From: Enterococcus sp. 9E7_DIV0242
Lineage (GTDB): Bacteria; Bacillota; Bacilli; Lactobacillales; Enterococcaceae
Assembly (NCBI RefSeq): GCF_002140975.2
Contig: NZ_CP147247.1
Location: 1,488,001 to 1,552,000 of the forward strand
Direction: 5' to 3'
DNA length: 64,000 nt
In this document: positions 28,268-35,546 of the stretch, piece after piece
Layout: each line of letters begins with the position of its first letter
Position numbering within the stretch: the stretch's first letter is position 1
Notes under the pieces: generated by a model
What the model was told of the DNA's origin: nothing
Seen by the model: only the letters and a program-made list of their open reading frames with translations
The model's database searches: none
Program-made: the position numbers and the translations under genes

Positions 28268-28480
28268 TCACGGCGGTTTTTTCGGATTCTTGTCATCTTT
28301 AACTGGCGGATTATCAAATCTATTTTCTCGTCTGTCTTGCCACTGTCTTTTTTTAGATGCGTTTTTTAATTTTCTGTATAACTCTGGATTCTTCCGTCCA
28401 CTGTCGTTTTCTGGTTCGTCTGGAGGTGGAATCATTAGCAACATGACAAGGGCTAATAAAGCAATAATATTTTCAAGCAT
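28268..28480 (-). CDS. Small membrane-anchored basic protein
   Basis: 70 residues: an N-terminal helix (LENIIALLALVMLLMIP) followed by a Pro-, Lys-, Arg- and Asn-rich hydrophilic tail. Strong site AAAGGAGGTG. Type II-like anchor with a charged tail; no family recognised. Part of the minus-strand transfer operon. Confidence 0.55.
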   Translation of the reverse strand: MLENIIALLALVMLLMIPPPDEPENDSGRKNPELYRKLKNASKKRQWQDRRENRFDNPPVKDDKNPKKPP

Positions 28481-28555
28481 TTGAGTTCACCTCCTTTCGT
28501 GGGCTTTGCTTGGTTATTTTTCGTCTAGCCCGATAATTTCAGGGAACGGCCTACC

Positions 28556-28642
28556 TCAATGAAAATAAAATTCCTCTTTCAGTTTTTCGTCTGTTTCGTA
28601 GCGTATTTCTTCGTATAGGTCATTAAAAGTGTATTCTTCCAT
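28556..28642 (-). CDS. 28-residue acidic peptide
   Basis: MEEYTFNDLYEEIRYETDEK then LKEEFYFH, preceded by GGAGG 7 bases upstream. Very short, but spacing and acidic composition favour real translation in this operon of small genes. Confidence 0.45.
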   Translation of the reverse strand: MEEYTFNDLYEEIRYETDEKLKEEFYFH

Positions 28643-28694
28643 TTTTATTTCCTCCATTTCTTTTTAGATAAAGGGACGGTTTAGCCCCGTTATC

Positions 28695-28916
28695 TTAGTT
28701 TCGGTTTTTTCGTAAAGCTTCGTCATATAGCTTTCTCCGAGCTTCCATGGCGTCCATCTCAATCTGAATTTGAGTAAGAATTGTCTCAGCTTGGACAATT
28801 TCTTCTGGTGTAAACTGCGGTTGTCCATTTAGATCATCATTTATCCAGTTTAAAACCCACTTACCGAGCTTATGCATTGAGTAAATAAAACAGATTGCAA
28901 GAATTAGGCTAAACAT
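28695..28916 (-). CDS. Small single-pass membrane protein
   Basis: 73 residues starting at the ATG after GGAGGAGG. One N-terminal helix (FSLILAICFIYSMHKLG) and a soluble, partly coiled-coil tail (VQAETILTQIQIEMDAMEAR). The ribosome binding site overlaps the stop of the preceding gene, so the two are translationally coupled. Family unknown. Confidence 0.6.
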   Translation of the reverse strand: MFSLILAICFIYSMHKLGKWVLNWINDDLNGQPQFTPEEIVQAETILTQIQIEMDAMEARRKLYDEALRKNRN

Positions 28917-28917
28917 A

Positions 28918-29253
28918 TTAAATTCCTCCTCCAAATTTAGTCACTCGTTCTGATGCAGAAATTGTAAAATCATGAAGTATCCGATTGAAACAAGCTTGAG
29001 CCTCTGGATTTAAATGTGACAAGGTTGCAACATCTGAGGCAAGCAGTGCCGTTTCTGTCAACGCAGAATGAGCAACAATACCTTGCCCCTTGATTACAGC
29101 ATTGTGTAAAACGGTGGAACGGACAATTAAAGCTGTGTCTTGAGAAATTTTTCTTTTCATTGCTGGTGAGAGGCTATCCATTGAAAAATTTTGTGGCGAG
29201 AATATTTCTGAGAAATGGGAGACTGGGTTATTTTGATTTTGTTGGTTTGGCAT
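28918..29253 (-). CDS. Element protein of unknown function (111 aa)
   Basis: Soluble, helical, no cysteine-rich or catalytic motif beyond one Cys; the central region ALIVRSTVLHNAVIKGQGIV and ALTETALLASDVATL looks like packed alpha-helices. Good site AGGAGG. Early gene of the minus-strand transfer operon. I do not recognise it. Confidence 0.6.
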   Translation of the reverse strand: MPNQQNQNNPVSHFSEIFSPQNFSMDSLSPAMKRKISQDTALIVRSTVLHNAVIKGQGIVAHSALTETALLASDVATLSHLNPEAQACFNRILHDFTISASERVTKFGGGI

Positions 29254-29367
29254 TTTGTTTTCCTCCTGATATGATTTTTGATGATTTATTTAATCTACTC
29301 AGAAACTTCACACTCTGCCGGCATTTCAAATATATGAGTGTTTTCGTTTCTAAGATTGATTACTTAA

Positions 29368-29454
29368 TTAAAGTTTCTTGCTTGTCTTATATAGATATAG
29401 AATGACGACAAGCATACCTATAAAGTATGGGGTGAATACTAAAAATTTGAGCAT
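29368..29454 (-). CDS. 28-residue hydrophobic peptide
   Basis: MLKFLVFTPYFIGMLVVILY then LYKTSKKL: a single membrane helix with a basic tail, preceded by AGGAGG at a good distance. It would be the first gene of the minus-strand transfer operon. Confidence 0.5.
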   Translation of the reverse strand: MLKFLVFTPYFIGMLVVILYLYKTSKKL

Positions 29455-29478
29455 ATGGCATACCTCCTAATTTGATAG

Positions 29479-29490
29479 ATAAGCGCTTAT
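29479..29490. promoter_or_regulatory. 12-bp palindrome upstream of the transfer operon
   Basis: ATAAGCGCTTAT, a perfect palindrome, lies 24 bases before the first small gene. A candidate operator (inference). Confidence 0.35.
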
Positions 29491-29542
29491 TCTTGTGATA
29501 TTATTAAAAGTAAATGTGTATATGTTTATGCAACAAGGATTT

Positions 29543-29593
29543 GATGGTAGTTCTTTTAATAAATCCACTTTATCAAAAGAAACTATTACCATC
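29543..29593. repeat. Inverted repeat in the divergent intergenic region
   Basis: GATGGTAGTTCTTTT and its bulged complement AAAAGAAACTATTACCATC flank a 17-base loop. It lies between the minus-strand transfer operon and the plus-strand cargo gene. Role unknown. Confidence 0.5.
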
Positions 29594-29679
29594 ATTATCG
29601 AGTTTATTACTAATTATTTTGGTAAAATTTGAGTTAGTCTAGTAATTTTGTGGAATTTACTGTAAAAGAGGTGCAATTC

Positions 29680-30867
29680 ATGGAAAGGGTATGTTTTTAT
29701 TGGTTTTGTATGCAATTAAAAAAGTTTTCAGGAAAAAGTAAGAAAGTTCAAATAGTTAATTTCTTAAACGAAGTAATCCATCCAATCTTAAGTTATGAAA
29801 AATTAACAAAATTGACAGACTATCCTGAGACGACAAATCCAACAAGAGATATTAAAAAGAAGGAAATTAGAAGTGATTACTTGGAATTGATTGACATTTC
29901 TAATGAAGATAAAAAACAAAAAGAAGTAAAAAGACTTTCAAGAGCATTCTCTGAGTTACCTAAAATTTGTAATTTTAAAATTGATACAATAGGGGCTTTT
30001 AAAGATATAAAAAAATCTATTTCTAGTAATAAAACAGAACTAAAAAAATACCTGTCAGAAAACGATTTTAAAGAGCTGTTAGCATTATTAGATGAAAAAG
30101 AAGTAGCTATACCAGATGTCCTTGCACTCTTGCTTATTTATACAATCCACTATATACCGAATTTTCGCGATAATCTTTTAGAAGAAGTAAAAGAATCAAA
30201 CCGGGGAAATAAAATTTCTTTTCTTATCGATTTGCTTGAACAAGAGATAGTTTTCAATGATATAAGAACATATGGCTTATCTACTATAATTCACAATAAC
30301 ACTCTGTTTTCAGAAAAATTTGAAAATGACTTTATCAAAATAATTTTTGTTCCGAATGATAAATTTCAACCATTTTCAGAAAAGAACAAAAATGAATATC
30401 TTTTGAGTTTACTGACACATTATGATTATCTTCATATTCTTTTAACCACATCAATTTGTGACTCGAGAATCATACAGAGAGGTTTTATTGCCTCAAATTC
30501 AAGAATTGATAGAACTATTGATAGAAAAATAGAGACAGTATTTTATAAAACCAATAGTTTACCTAAACTTTTAGTTGGATATTTTGACACTTTTTATAGA
30601 TGTATTGAGAGAATAGAAGACGTTGTAGAGATAGGGAGTGACAGTTCTGTGTTTATATCGCTTGAAAATTCCATCAAGGAGGAGTCTTTGGAACCTTATG
30701 ACTTAAAAAATGAGAACTTTGAAAATGAAAATTTGAAAACTGCGCGTTTTGGAAGAGCCTTAAGAAAAATTACAGAGTTTACAGAGAACGAAAATATTTT
30801 TTTTAGATCTTGGACAAATGGAGAGCTAGAGGATGGATTAATCTGCTGGTTATTAATTTCCGAATGA
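29680..30867 (+). CDS. Unknown 395-residue cargo protein
   Basis: The ATG at 29680 has AGAGGTG 7 bases upstream, and an extended -10 (TGGTAAAAT) lies at 29620-29628. The protein is soluble, very rich in Lys, Glu, Asn and Ile, and mostly helical by composition, with no P-loop, nuclease or HTH motif that I can see. It is more AT-rich than the chromosomal genes and is divergent from the transfer operon, so it looks like accessory cargo. A defence or regulatory role is possible but unsupported. Not recognised. Confidence 0.6.
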   Translation: MERVCFYWFCMQLKKFSGKSKKVQIVNFLNEVIHPILSYEKLTKLTDYPETTNPTRDIKKKEIRSDYLELIDISNEDKKQKEVKRLSRAFSELPKICNFKIDTIGAFKDIKKSISSNKTELKKYLSENDFKELLALLDEKEVAIPDVLALLLIYTIHYIPNFRDNLLEEVKESNRGNKISFLIDLLEQEIVFNDIRTYGLSTIIHNNTLFSEKFENDFIKIIFVPNDKFQPFSEKNKNEYLLSLLTHYDYLHILLTTSICDSRIIQRGFIASNSRIDRTIDRKIETVFYKTNSLPKLLVGYFDTFYRCIERIEDVVEIGSDSSVFISLENSIKEESLEPYDLKNENFENENLKTARFGRALRKITEFTENENIFFRSWTNGELEDGLICWLLISE

Positions 30868-30874
30868 CAAAACA

Positions 30875-30903
30875 TTGACTTAAATCTCATTTTATGATAT
30901 AAT
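30875..30903 (+). promoter_or_regulatory. Strong sigma-A promoter
   Basis: TTGACT, exactly 17 bp, TATAAT: the closest match to consensus in the window. It begins 7 bases after the cargo-gene stop and would start a ~115-nt leader for the 118-residue gene. Confidence 0.85.
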
Positions 30904-30951
30904 TAAAAAGTTTTAGCTATGTTGTAAATTTCATATTATCTTTAATTTCCC

Positions 30952-30989
30952 GCCACTGGGATAGGTTTCAGAAAAACCTACTTAGTGGC
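30952..30989 (+). ncRNA. Structured leader RNA
   Basis: GCCACT and AGTGGC form the outer stem and TAGGTTT/AAACCTA the inner stem, separated by a GGGA/CTT internal loop and capped by a short loop. A second AGTGG copy at 30991-30995 could replace the outer 3' arm, allowing an alternative fold. It lies between the promoter at 30875-30903 and the gene at 31025; no known riboswitch class is recognised. Confidence 0.5.
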
Positions 30990-31024
30990 AAGTGGGTTAA
31001 TTTATCGAGAAAGTGTGATTGAAT

Positions 31025-31381
31025 ATGCTAAAAGATGATTTACAAGCTAGTATTTACAAAAAGATTATCCATGGAAAAACTGGTGGAGGAAGTCAAGAAG
31101 ATGTAATGCGCCGGTTACTTCAAAATGGTTCAATAGGAGCTACATTAGACGAAATATACACCCATAATGATTTTGAAGCGACAGAAAGACTTATTGAAAA
31201 GAACATAGAAGATATCAACGAAACTCACAGAGTTGTTAAGGAATATATTGTTCGGCAAAAAGAAACATATGACTTCTTCAACCTGAACGTTATCGACGAT
31301 ATTCTTTGTCCTACCTTCGACTTGACTAGAGAAGAAATAGAATTTTTGGCAAATACCGAACCCTTTCAAGATTTTAACTAG
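31025..31381 (+). CDS. Unknown 118-residue cargo protein
   Basis: Soluble and acidic, with a Gly-rich N-terminal segment (HGKTGGGSQEDVMRRLL) and a helical remainder. The start is uncertain: ATG 31025 and TTG 31019 are both preceded only by GAGAAAGTG. It follows a near-consensus promoter and a structured leader and ends at a strong terminator, so it is a self-contained unit. The family is not recognised. Confidence 0.6.
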   Translation: MLKDDLQASIYKKIIHGKTGGGSQEDVMRRLLQNGSIGATLDEIYTHNDFEATERLIEKNIEDINETHRVVKEYIVRQKETYDFFNLNVIDDILCPTFDLTREEIEFLANTEPFQDFN

Positions 31382-31389
31382 CACCTTCC

Positions 31390-31435
31390 AGCCCTCACCC
31401 TGAACCTAAAAAATTCAGCGAGGGCTTTTTCTTTT
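31390..31435 (+). terminator. Terminator of the 118-residue gene
   Basis: AGCCCTC/GAGGGCT with an inner CTGAA/TTCAG stem, followed by TTTTTCTTTTC. Confidence 0.85.
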
Positions 31436-31478
31436 CTCTTAAATTAGTAATGAGTGCATAGTAAAACAACCTTGTCTG

Positions 31479-31505
31479 GTCTTTAGACAAGGTTGCTTCT
31501 TTTGT
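31479..31505. terminator. Hairpin between convergent cargo genes
   Basis: A perfect 10-bp stem AACCTTGTCT/AGACAAGGTT. The minus-strand side continues GTTTTAC, so it can terminate the LPXTG gene; the AGACAAG sequence is shared with the terminator at the element's left end. Confidence 0.65.
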
Positions 31506-31548
31506 TCTAGTGCTATTTGTAAGGTCTTAATGGGGTTGGTAGTTTAAA

Positions 31549-33411
31549 TTATACTTTCTTTCTCTTAAACCATGCAAGTATAGAAAGCATTGTTAGAGAT
31601 AAGCCAGCAATAACGGCGTTAGCTGTAGACTGTTCACCAGTTTGTGGCAAGCCGTCTTTATTTGTATTATTGCCAGTTGGTTTAGTTGTTGTGGTAGTGC
31701 TGTTTTGGTTGTTGCTATTAGTTTGGTTATTTGTGCTACTTGCTCCATTGTTGGAAGTGTTCGGGTCGTTTGAACTGTTTCCTGTGCCATTTGAGCCGTT
31801 GTCTCCAGTATTGCCACCGTTTGAGTTGTCTTCCTTAACTAAAGCGTTAATGGCGTCATTGATGTCTTTAGTTGCTTGGTCAATTTGGTCTTGAGTGCGG
31901 TTTGGGTCTTTTAAGATTTCTTCGCCTTTATTCAAAGCTTCTTCTAGAGCTTTGTCAGATTCCCAACCACCCTCAGTGATTTTATCTTGACCGTTTTTAA
32001 TCGCTTCGGTCAATTTGGAATCATCGACATTTGTTACTGGCGGTATAACATCATCTGTAACCGTCACGACAAAACTAGCTTCTCCGTAGCTTTCAGATTT
32101 TAAAGTTCTAGTTCCGGCTTTACCAAAAGTAATTGTTCCATCTTTTATAACGTCGCTAGAATCGGAACTAATCAAGGCACCATATTCATTTGGGAAATCG
32201 AGGATTGTTGTTTTCTTAGTGCCATCACTAAAATATTCAATCTTTTCAAGTTGGTAAGTTTTAGATTCGCCAACTTTAGCGGAAGTTACTCCAATTACGT
32301 TAAGTTCAATATCTATGGTTGTTGGTGGAGTAACATCATCTTTAGTGACAGTTACCTCTAAAGACATGCCCGCATTACTTGCGCTTAAGGTTCTAGTGCC
32401 TTCACTACCAAAAGTGATAGTTCCATTTACGATTATGTCGCTTGGGTCTGAACTAGTTAACGGTAGACTGGTATCCTCCACATTAACAATAGTTTCAATC
32501 GAAGTGCCATTGCTCCAATATTCAACTTTATTGTATTTGTAAGTTTTTGTCTCTCCAACTTTAGCGGTAGTATCTCCGATTACATCATAAAATTGATTTG
32601 TTGGCGTCAGTCGTCTATACACGAATGCAAATACGGTATTGTCGCCAATTATTTTAGTTTGAGTAGTGCTTTCAAGCACAAAGAAACCTTCAATCTCAGG
32701 GGCGGTTTCAGTAATAGAATCACCCTTATTAGCAGATTTAGTAATATCTGAAACTCCGGAAACAGAATTGCCAGTTACTTCATCTACGCATTTGATCGTG
32801 TAATTTACAGTTTCGGCTTGGTTTAATTCGTCTTTAACTTTTTGAATTTCTGCTTCTAGGGCTGGGATTAGAGAGTTGTCTATTTCAACCAACCATTGAG
32901 CTGGAACTTGTCCAAAGTCGCTTTCGTAATAGCCAATCATTGTGTCCATTTCGCTAAGCATTAAGTTTATGTTCTCCATTTGACTAGCAGTAGCTCCAGC
33001 AGTTACAAGGTCACTTGCTTGTTGCTGGTAGTTAGCAAGTTTAGTTCTATATTCTGTAACTACATCTGGATTACTAAAAGGTGCTACTGCTTGTGTTCCA
33101 GCTTCTTGAACATTCTCCTTAACTGGTAGTAGCTCCTCTAAAACTGGTGCTTCGGTTGCTGGTTGAGTTTCCTCAACAACTTCTGGTTGGACTGGCTCAA
33201 TTATTTCAGTTTCTTCTACTGGTGTAACTTCCTCAGTTGTTGCTGGTGTTTCTGCCACTTGTTCCACTGGTGGCGTAGTTTCTGCCTCATCTGCTAAAGC
33301 CTTAATTGTCCCGATGGCTAGCGGACAAATTAGTAAACCAACTGTGAGTAGTTTTGTGGCTTTTTTAACCCGTTTGCTTTGTTTTAATCTTGCTATACGC
33401 GTATTCTTCAA
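31549..33411 (-). CDS. LPXTG cell-wall-anchored surface protein (element cargo)
   Basis: A 620-residue surface protein. N-terminal signal with a long basic lead (about 1-40), a Pro/Glu/Thr/Val-rich region (about 42-105), a helical region, a MucBP-like domain (about 203-268, YTIKCVDEVTGNSVSG), two homologous Ig-like repeats (TAKVGETKTYKYNKVEYWSN and SAKVGESKTYQLEKIEYFSD), a FIVAR-like helical module (about 475-535), an Asn/Ser/Thr linker and the sortase signal LPQTGE (588) with a membrane helix and KRKK. It starts at TTG; AAGGAG lies 13 bases upstream, which is long. Probably an adhesin (inference). Confidence 0.9.
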   Translation of the reverse strand: MKNTRIARLKQSKRVKKATKLLTVGLLICPLAIGTIKALADEAETTPPVEQVAETPATTEEVTPVEETEIIEPVQPEVVEETQPATEAPVLEELLPVKENVQEAGTQAVAPFSNPDVVTEYRTKLANYQQQASDLVTAGATASQMENINLMLSEMDTMIGYYESDFGQVPAQWLVEIDNSLIPALEAEIQKVKDELNQAETVNYTIKCVDEVTGNSVSGVSDITKSANKGDSITETAPEIEGFFVLESTTQTKIIGDNTVFAFVYRRLTPTNQFYDVIGDTTAKVGETKTYKYNKVEYWSNGTSIETIVNVEDTSLPLTSSDPSDIIVNGTITFGSEGTRTLSASNAGMSLEVTVTKDDVTPPTTIDIELNVIGVTSAKVGESKTYQLEKIEYFSDGTKKTTILDFPNEYGALISSDSSDVIKDGTITFGKAGTRTLKSESYGEASFVVTVTDDVIPPVTNVDDSKLTEAIKNGQDKITEGGWESDKALEEALNKGEEILKDPNRTQDQIDQATKDINDAINALVKEDNSNGGNTGDNGSNGTGNSSNDPNTSNNGASSTNNQTNSNNQNSTTTTTKPTGNNTNKDGLPQTGEQSTANAVIAGLSLTMLSILAWFKRKKV

Positions 33412-33531
33412 GATTTAAATTCAGCTCCTTTGCTTTTTCATTTTTTAAAACCATTCATCTTAAAATAAATGTAGTTTCACCTCCGTTATAAACTGTTTCA
33501 AACGGTCGTTAGAAAAATGTTTGAAAAACAC

Positions 33532-33578
33532 AAAAAAGCCGATTCAACAAAAGCTCTCTAAACCTTGTTAAATCAGCG
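33532..33578 (-). terminator. Terminator downstream of the resolvase gene
   Basis: On the minus strand GATTTAACAA pairs with TTGTTGAATC, extended by GC/GC, and is followed by TTTTTT. Confidence 0.75.
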
Positions 33579-33627
33579 AATATGAATATTTACATTGTAT
33601 GTATAAGTGCTAAATATTGAACCTTTT

Positions 33628-33643
33628 TCAGACGACCGTCTGA
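33628..33643. repeat. TCAGACG-ac-CGTCTGA inverted repeat with a distant inverted copy of its core
   Basis: Between the resolvase stop and its terminator. Its core ACGACCGT (33632-33639) recurs in reverse complement as ACGGTCGT at 33502-33509. A protein binding site or recombination subsite is possible. Confidence 0.4.
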
Positions 33644-33680
33644 GAAAGAAATGGTTTCAGTAAAATTCTACCATATACAA

Positions 33681-34346
33681 TTACACTTTGATAGGTATTT
33701 TTAAATTCTTGCGTCTAGAAACCCCATATTTACGGGCTACTTTGTAAACGGAACTTTCTGAAATATGAAGCCTTTTAGCTATTAAAGATATTGGTATAGT
33801 ATTCATCTGGTATTGCTTTAATATTTCTAGTTCTTGTTTCTCGGTTAAAGAAGGATTACCAAGAATTACGCCGTTTTCCTTAGCCTTACGCAAACCGTCC
33901 TTTGTCCTAATGCGTATATTATCTAATTCAATTTCTGCAACATATCCCAAAACAAGGCACAACAAGCGTCCAGTGAGTGAATCGGTTTCAATATTTTCTT
34001 GCAAGGAAATAAGCTTGATGTTGTGTTGGTTTAGCTCGTCGATGATGTTTGCAAGAGTCAACATTTTACGAGTGAGGCGGTCTAGTTTGTAAATTTGTAG
34101 AGTAATGATTTTATCTTGTTTTGCTAGTTGTTTAGCAAGTGATATAGCATTTGTGAGTTCTGGTCGGTTGTCGTTATCTCCGCTTTGCTTTTCTGAAAAG
34201 ATAATATCGCAATTCTTTAGTGCTTCCGTCTGGACTTCTAAACCTAATTTCTGCCGATCGTCTTGAGATGAAACACGAGCATACCCGATTTTGACCTTGT
34301 CTAATTTCTCCAGTTCCTTTACTTTCTTTTTCTGCTGTTTTTCCAT
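33681..34346 (-). CDS. Small serine recombinase (resolvase/invertase family)
   Basis: A 221-residue resolvase: catalytic Ser in IGYARVSSQDDRQK (about 24-37), LQIYKLDRLTRKML, the E-helix GRLLCLVLGYVAEIE, and a C-terminal HTH (ISLIAKRLHISESSVYKVAR). The ATG at 34346 has GGAGG 8 bases upstream. It is a different recombinase from the large one at the other end; it may resolve multimers, invert DNA or regulate transcription. Perfect inverted repeats sit at its 5' side. Confidence 0.93.
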   Translation of the reverse strand: MEKQQKKKVKELEKLDKVKIGYARVSSQDDRQKLGLEVQTEALKNCDIIFSEKQSGDNDNRPELTNAISLAKQLAKQDKIITLQIYKLDRLTRKMLTLANIIDELNQHNIKLISLQENIETDSLTGRLLCLVLGYVAEIELDNIRIRTKDGLRKAKENGVILGNPSLTEKQELEILKQYQMNTIPISLIAKRLHISESSVYKVARKYGVSRRKNLKIPIKV

Positions 34347-34357
34347 GTTGGAAACCT

Positions 34358-34390
34358 CCATATATATTATTTTGTCTTACATATATATGG
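34358..34390. repeat. Inverted repeat at the resolvase promoter (candidate res/operator site)
   Basis: CCATATATAT (34358-34367) and ATATATATGG (34381-34390), a perfect 10-bp inverted repeat with a 13-base spacer, lies just upstream of the resolvase ribosome binding site. Confidence 0.5.
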
Positions 34391-34432
34391 TAAAACGAAA
34401 TGGAGGGAATGACTAAAAGAAGGTAAATAAAA

Positions 34433-34463
34433 AGCCTGTAGTTTTGAGGACTACAGGTTTTTA
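34433..34463. terminator. Bidirectional terminator near the right end of the element
   Basis: CCTGTAG/CTACAGG with a 9-base loop, T-run on the plus side and AAAAAG on the other. It insulates the element from host DNA. Confidence 0.75.
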
Positions 34464-34498
34464 TGACCGCAAGGATTAACTACTTTTTTTATTAGTTT

Positions 34499-34530
34499 TG
34501 TAAATAGTGTTTTAGTGGTAGCTTCCTAAA
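34499..34530. other. attR junction
   Basis: Element half TAGTGTTTTA (34505-34514), core GT (34515-34516), host half GGTAGCTTCCTAAAGG. The rest of 34517-34696 is the distal half of the uspA terminator (GGAAGGCCTTCTTTTTTT) and the promoter region of the DUF2785 gene. Confidence 0.75.
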
Positions 34531-34696
34531 GGAAGGCCTTCTTTTTTTAGTGGTTTACGATTCAGTAATACCCAGGCCTTTGATCAATACCTCAAAGCTT
34601 GTTTTCTATCGAAACACAGTTTCTTTTGGCTAAAACCAGCCTTTCACTGCATTCGTTTGGTATACTAGCAGTAACACGAATAACGGAGGAAAAAGT

Positions 34697-35494
34697 ATGG
34701 ACGAACGCATTTTAATCACCAAAGAATTGGAAAGTAATCAACCAGCTTCTGATGAGCTAATCCACTTAATGCTTCAAAACATCGGCTCGTTATCAGAGGA
34801 TCTACGGGAAGCTATCTATAGCGGTTGGTGTGAACTTTTAGAGAATAATCGCTTAACAAACAGTCAAAAACAGTGGCTAATGGATGAGATTTTTGCGAAA
34901 GAGCTCCTTTATCAAGGTATTGAAAGGGGGCAGACAGACGATACATTTACAAGAAGCTTCACGTCACTACTCCTTGTACAGTTGTTGAAGGATCATTATA
35001 GGAACAACTGGATGAAAAACGAGATGGAACAGCAGATTATCTCCACTTCCTTACGCTATATGGAAGTAGAAACAGACAATCGCGGGCTGGTCCCAGTTAT
35101 CGGCTGGGCGCACGCTTTTGCTCATGGAGCTGACCTATTGTCTGCTATCGCTCGTTCTGAACAAATAACAGGGACCAATGTACGACAAATCCTTTCTATC
35201 CTTACAAGAGCTTTACTAGAAATCGACGATTTTCTATGGGAAGAGGAAAGCCGAATGGTTCCTGCCATCAACGTTTTAATAAAAAGAGAACTTCTTTCTC
35301 AGGATGATTTAAACCATTGGATTCAACAAAATAATCAAACAATTCTTCATCAAAACAATCGTAACATTTGTTGGAATCGTTTTTTGATCTCCCTCTCTTG
35401 GGTATTAAAATTTGAGTTGATTGATTTTGAACTTGTTCAAGAATCTATCTTTGACTTTCTTCATAGCTACTATAAAAAAAGGGGCATCATCTAA
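34697..35494 (+). CDS. DUF2785 family protein
   Basis: A 265-residue soluble, alpha-helical protein matching DUF2785 by pattern (RSFTSLLLVQLLKDH, VIGWAHAFAHGADLLSAIAR, EEESRMVPAINVLI). No enzymatic motif is known for the family. GGAGG supports the ATG. It is host DNA to the right of the element, convergent with ackA. Confidence 0.8.
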   Translation: MDERILITKELESNQPASDELIHLMLQNIGSLSEDLREAIYSGWCELLENNRLTNSQKQWLMDEIFAKELLYQGIERGQTDDTFTRSFTSLLLVQLLKDHYRNNWMKNEMEQQIISTSLRYMEVETDNRGLVPVIGWAHAFAHGADLLSAIARSEQITGTNVRQILSILTRALLEIDDFLWEEESRMVPAINVLIKRELLSQDDLNHWIQQNNQTILHQNNRNICWNRFLISLSWVLKFELIDFELVQESIFDFLHSYYKKRGII

Positions 35495-35498
35495 CTGC

Positions 35499-35541
35499 AA
35501 AAAACAAGGAAGCTACTTCAAAAGCAGCTTCCTTGTTTTTG
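35499..35541. terminator. Bidirectional terminator between the DUF2785 gene and ackA
   Basis: AAAACAAGGAAGCT with its perfect complement AGCTTCCTTGTTTT, loop 11, A-run on one side and T-run on the other. Confidence 0.9.
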
Positions 35542-35546
35542 AGTTA

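Larger units (their letters stand above)
22574..34516. mobile_element. Serine-recombinase integrative element, about 11.9 kb, probably mobilizable
   Basis: The ends are set by the sequence: left junction GT (22572-22573) followed by TAAAACACTA (22574-22583); right junction TAGTGTTTTA (34505-34514) followed by GT (34515-34516). The two 10-mers are exact reverse complements, as expected for the two arms of a serine integrase attP. Contents from left: large serine recombinase, TnpW-like, replication-relaxation protein, VirD4/TraG-like ATPase, six very small proteins, cargo (395 aa, 118 aa, LPXTG protein), small serine recombinase. No channel (VirB4, VirB6, peptidoglycan hydrolase) genes are seen, so transfer would need a helper or another route. 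Confidence 0.85.

Noticed and set aside
22633..34346. Prophage
   Set aside because: No capsid, terminase, tail, lysin or phage repressor genes are present in the element.
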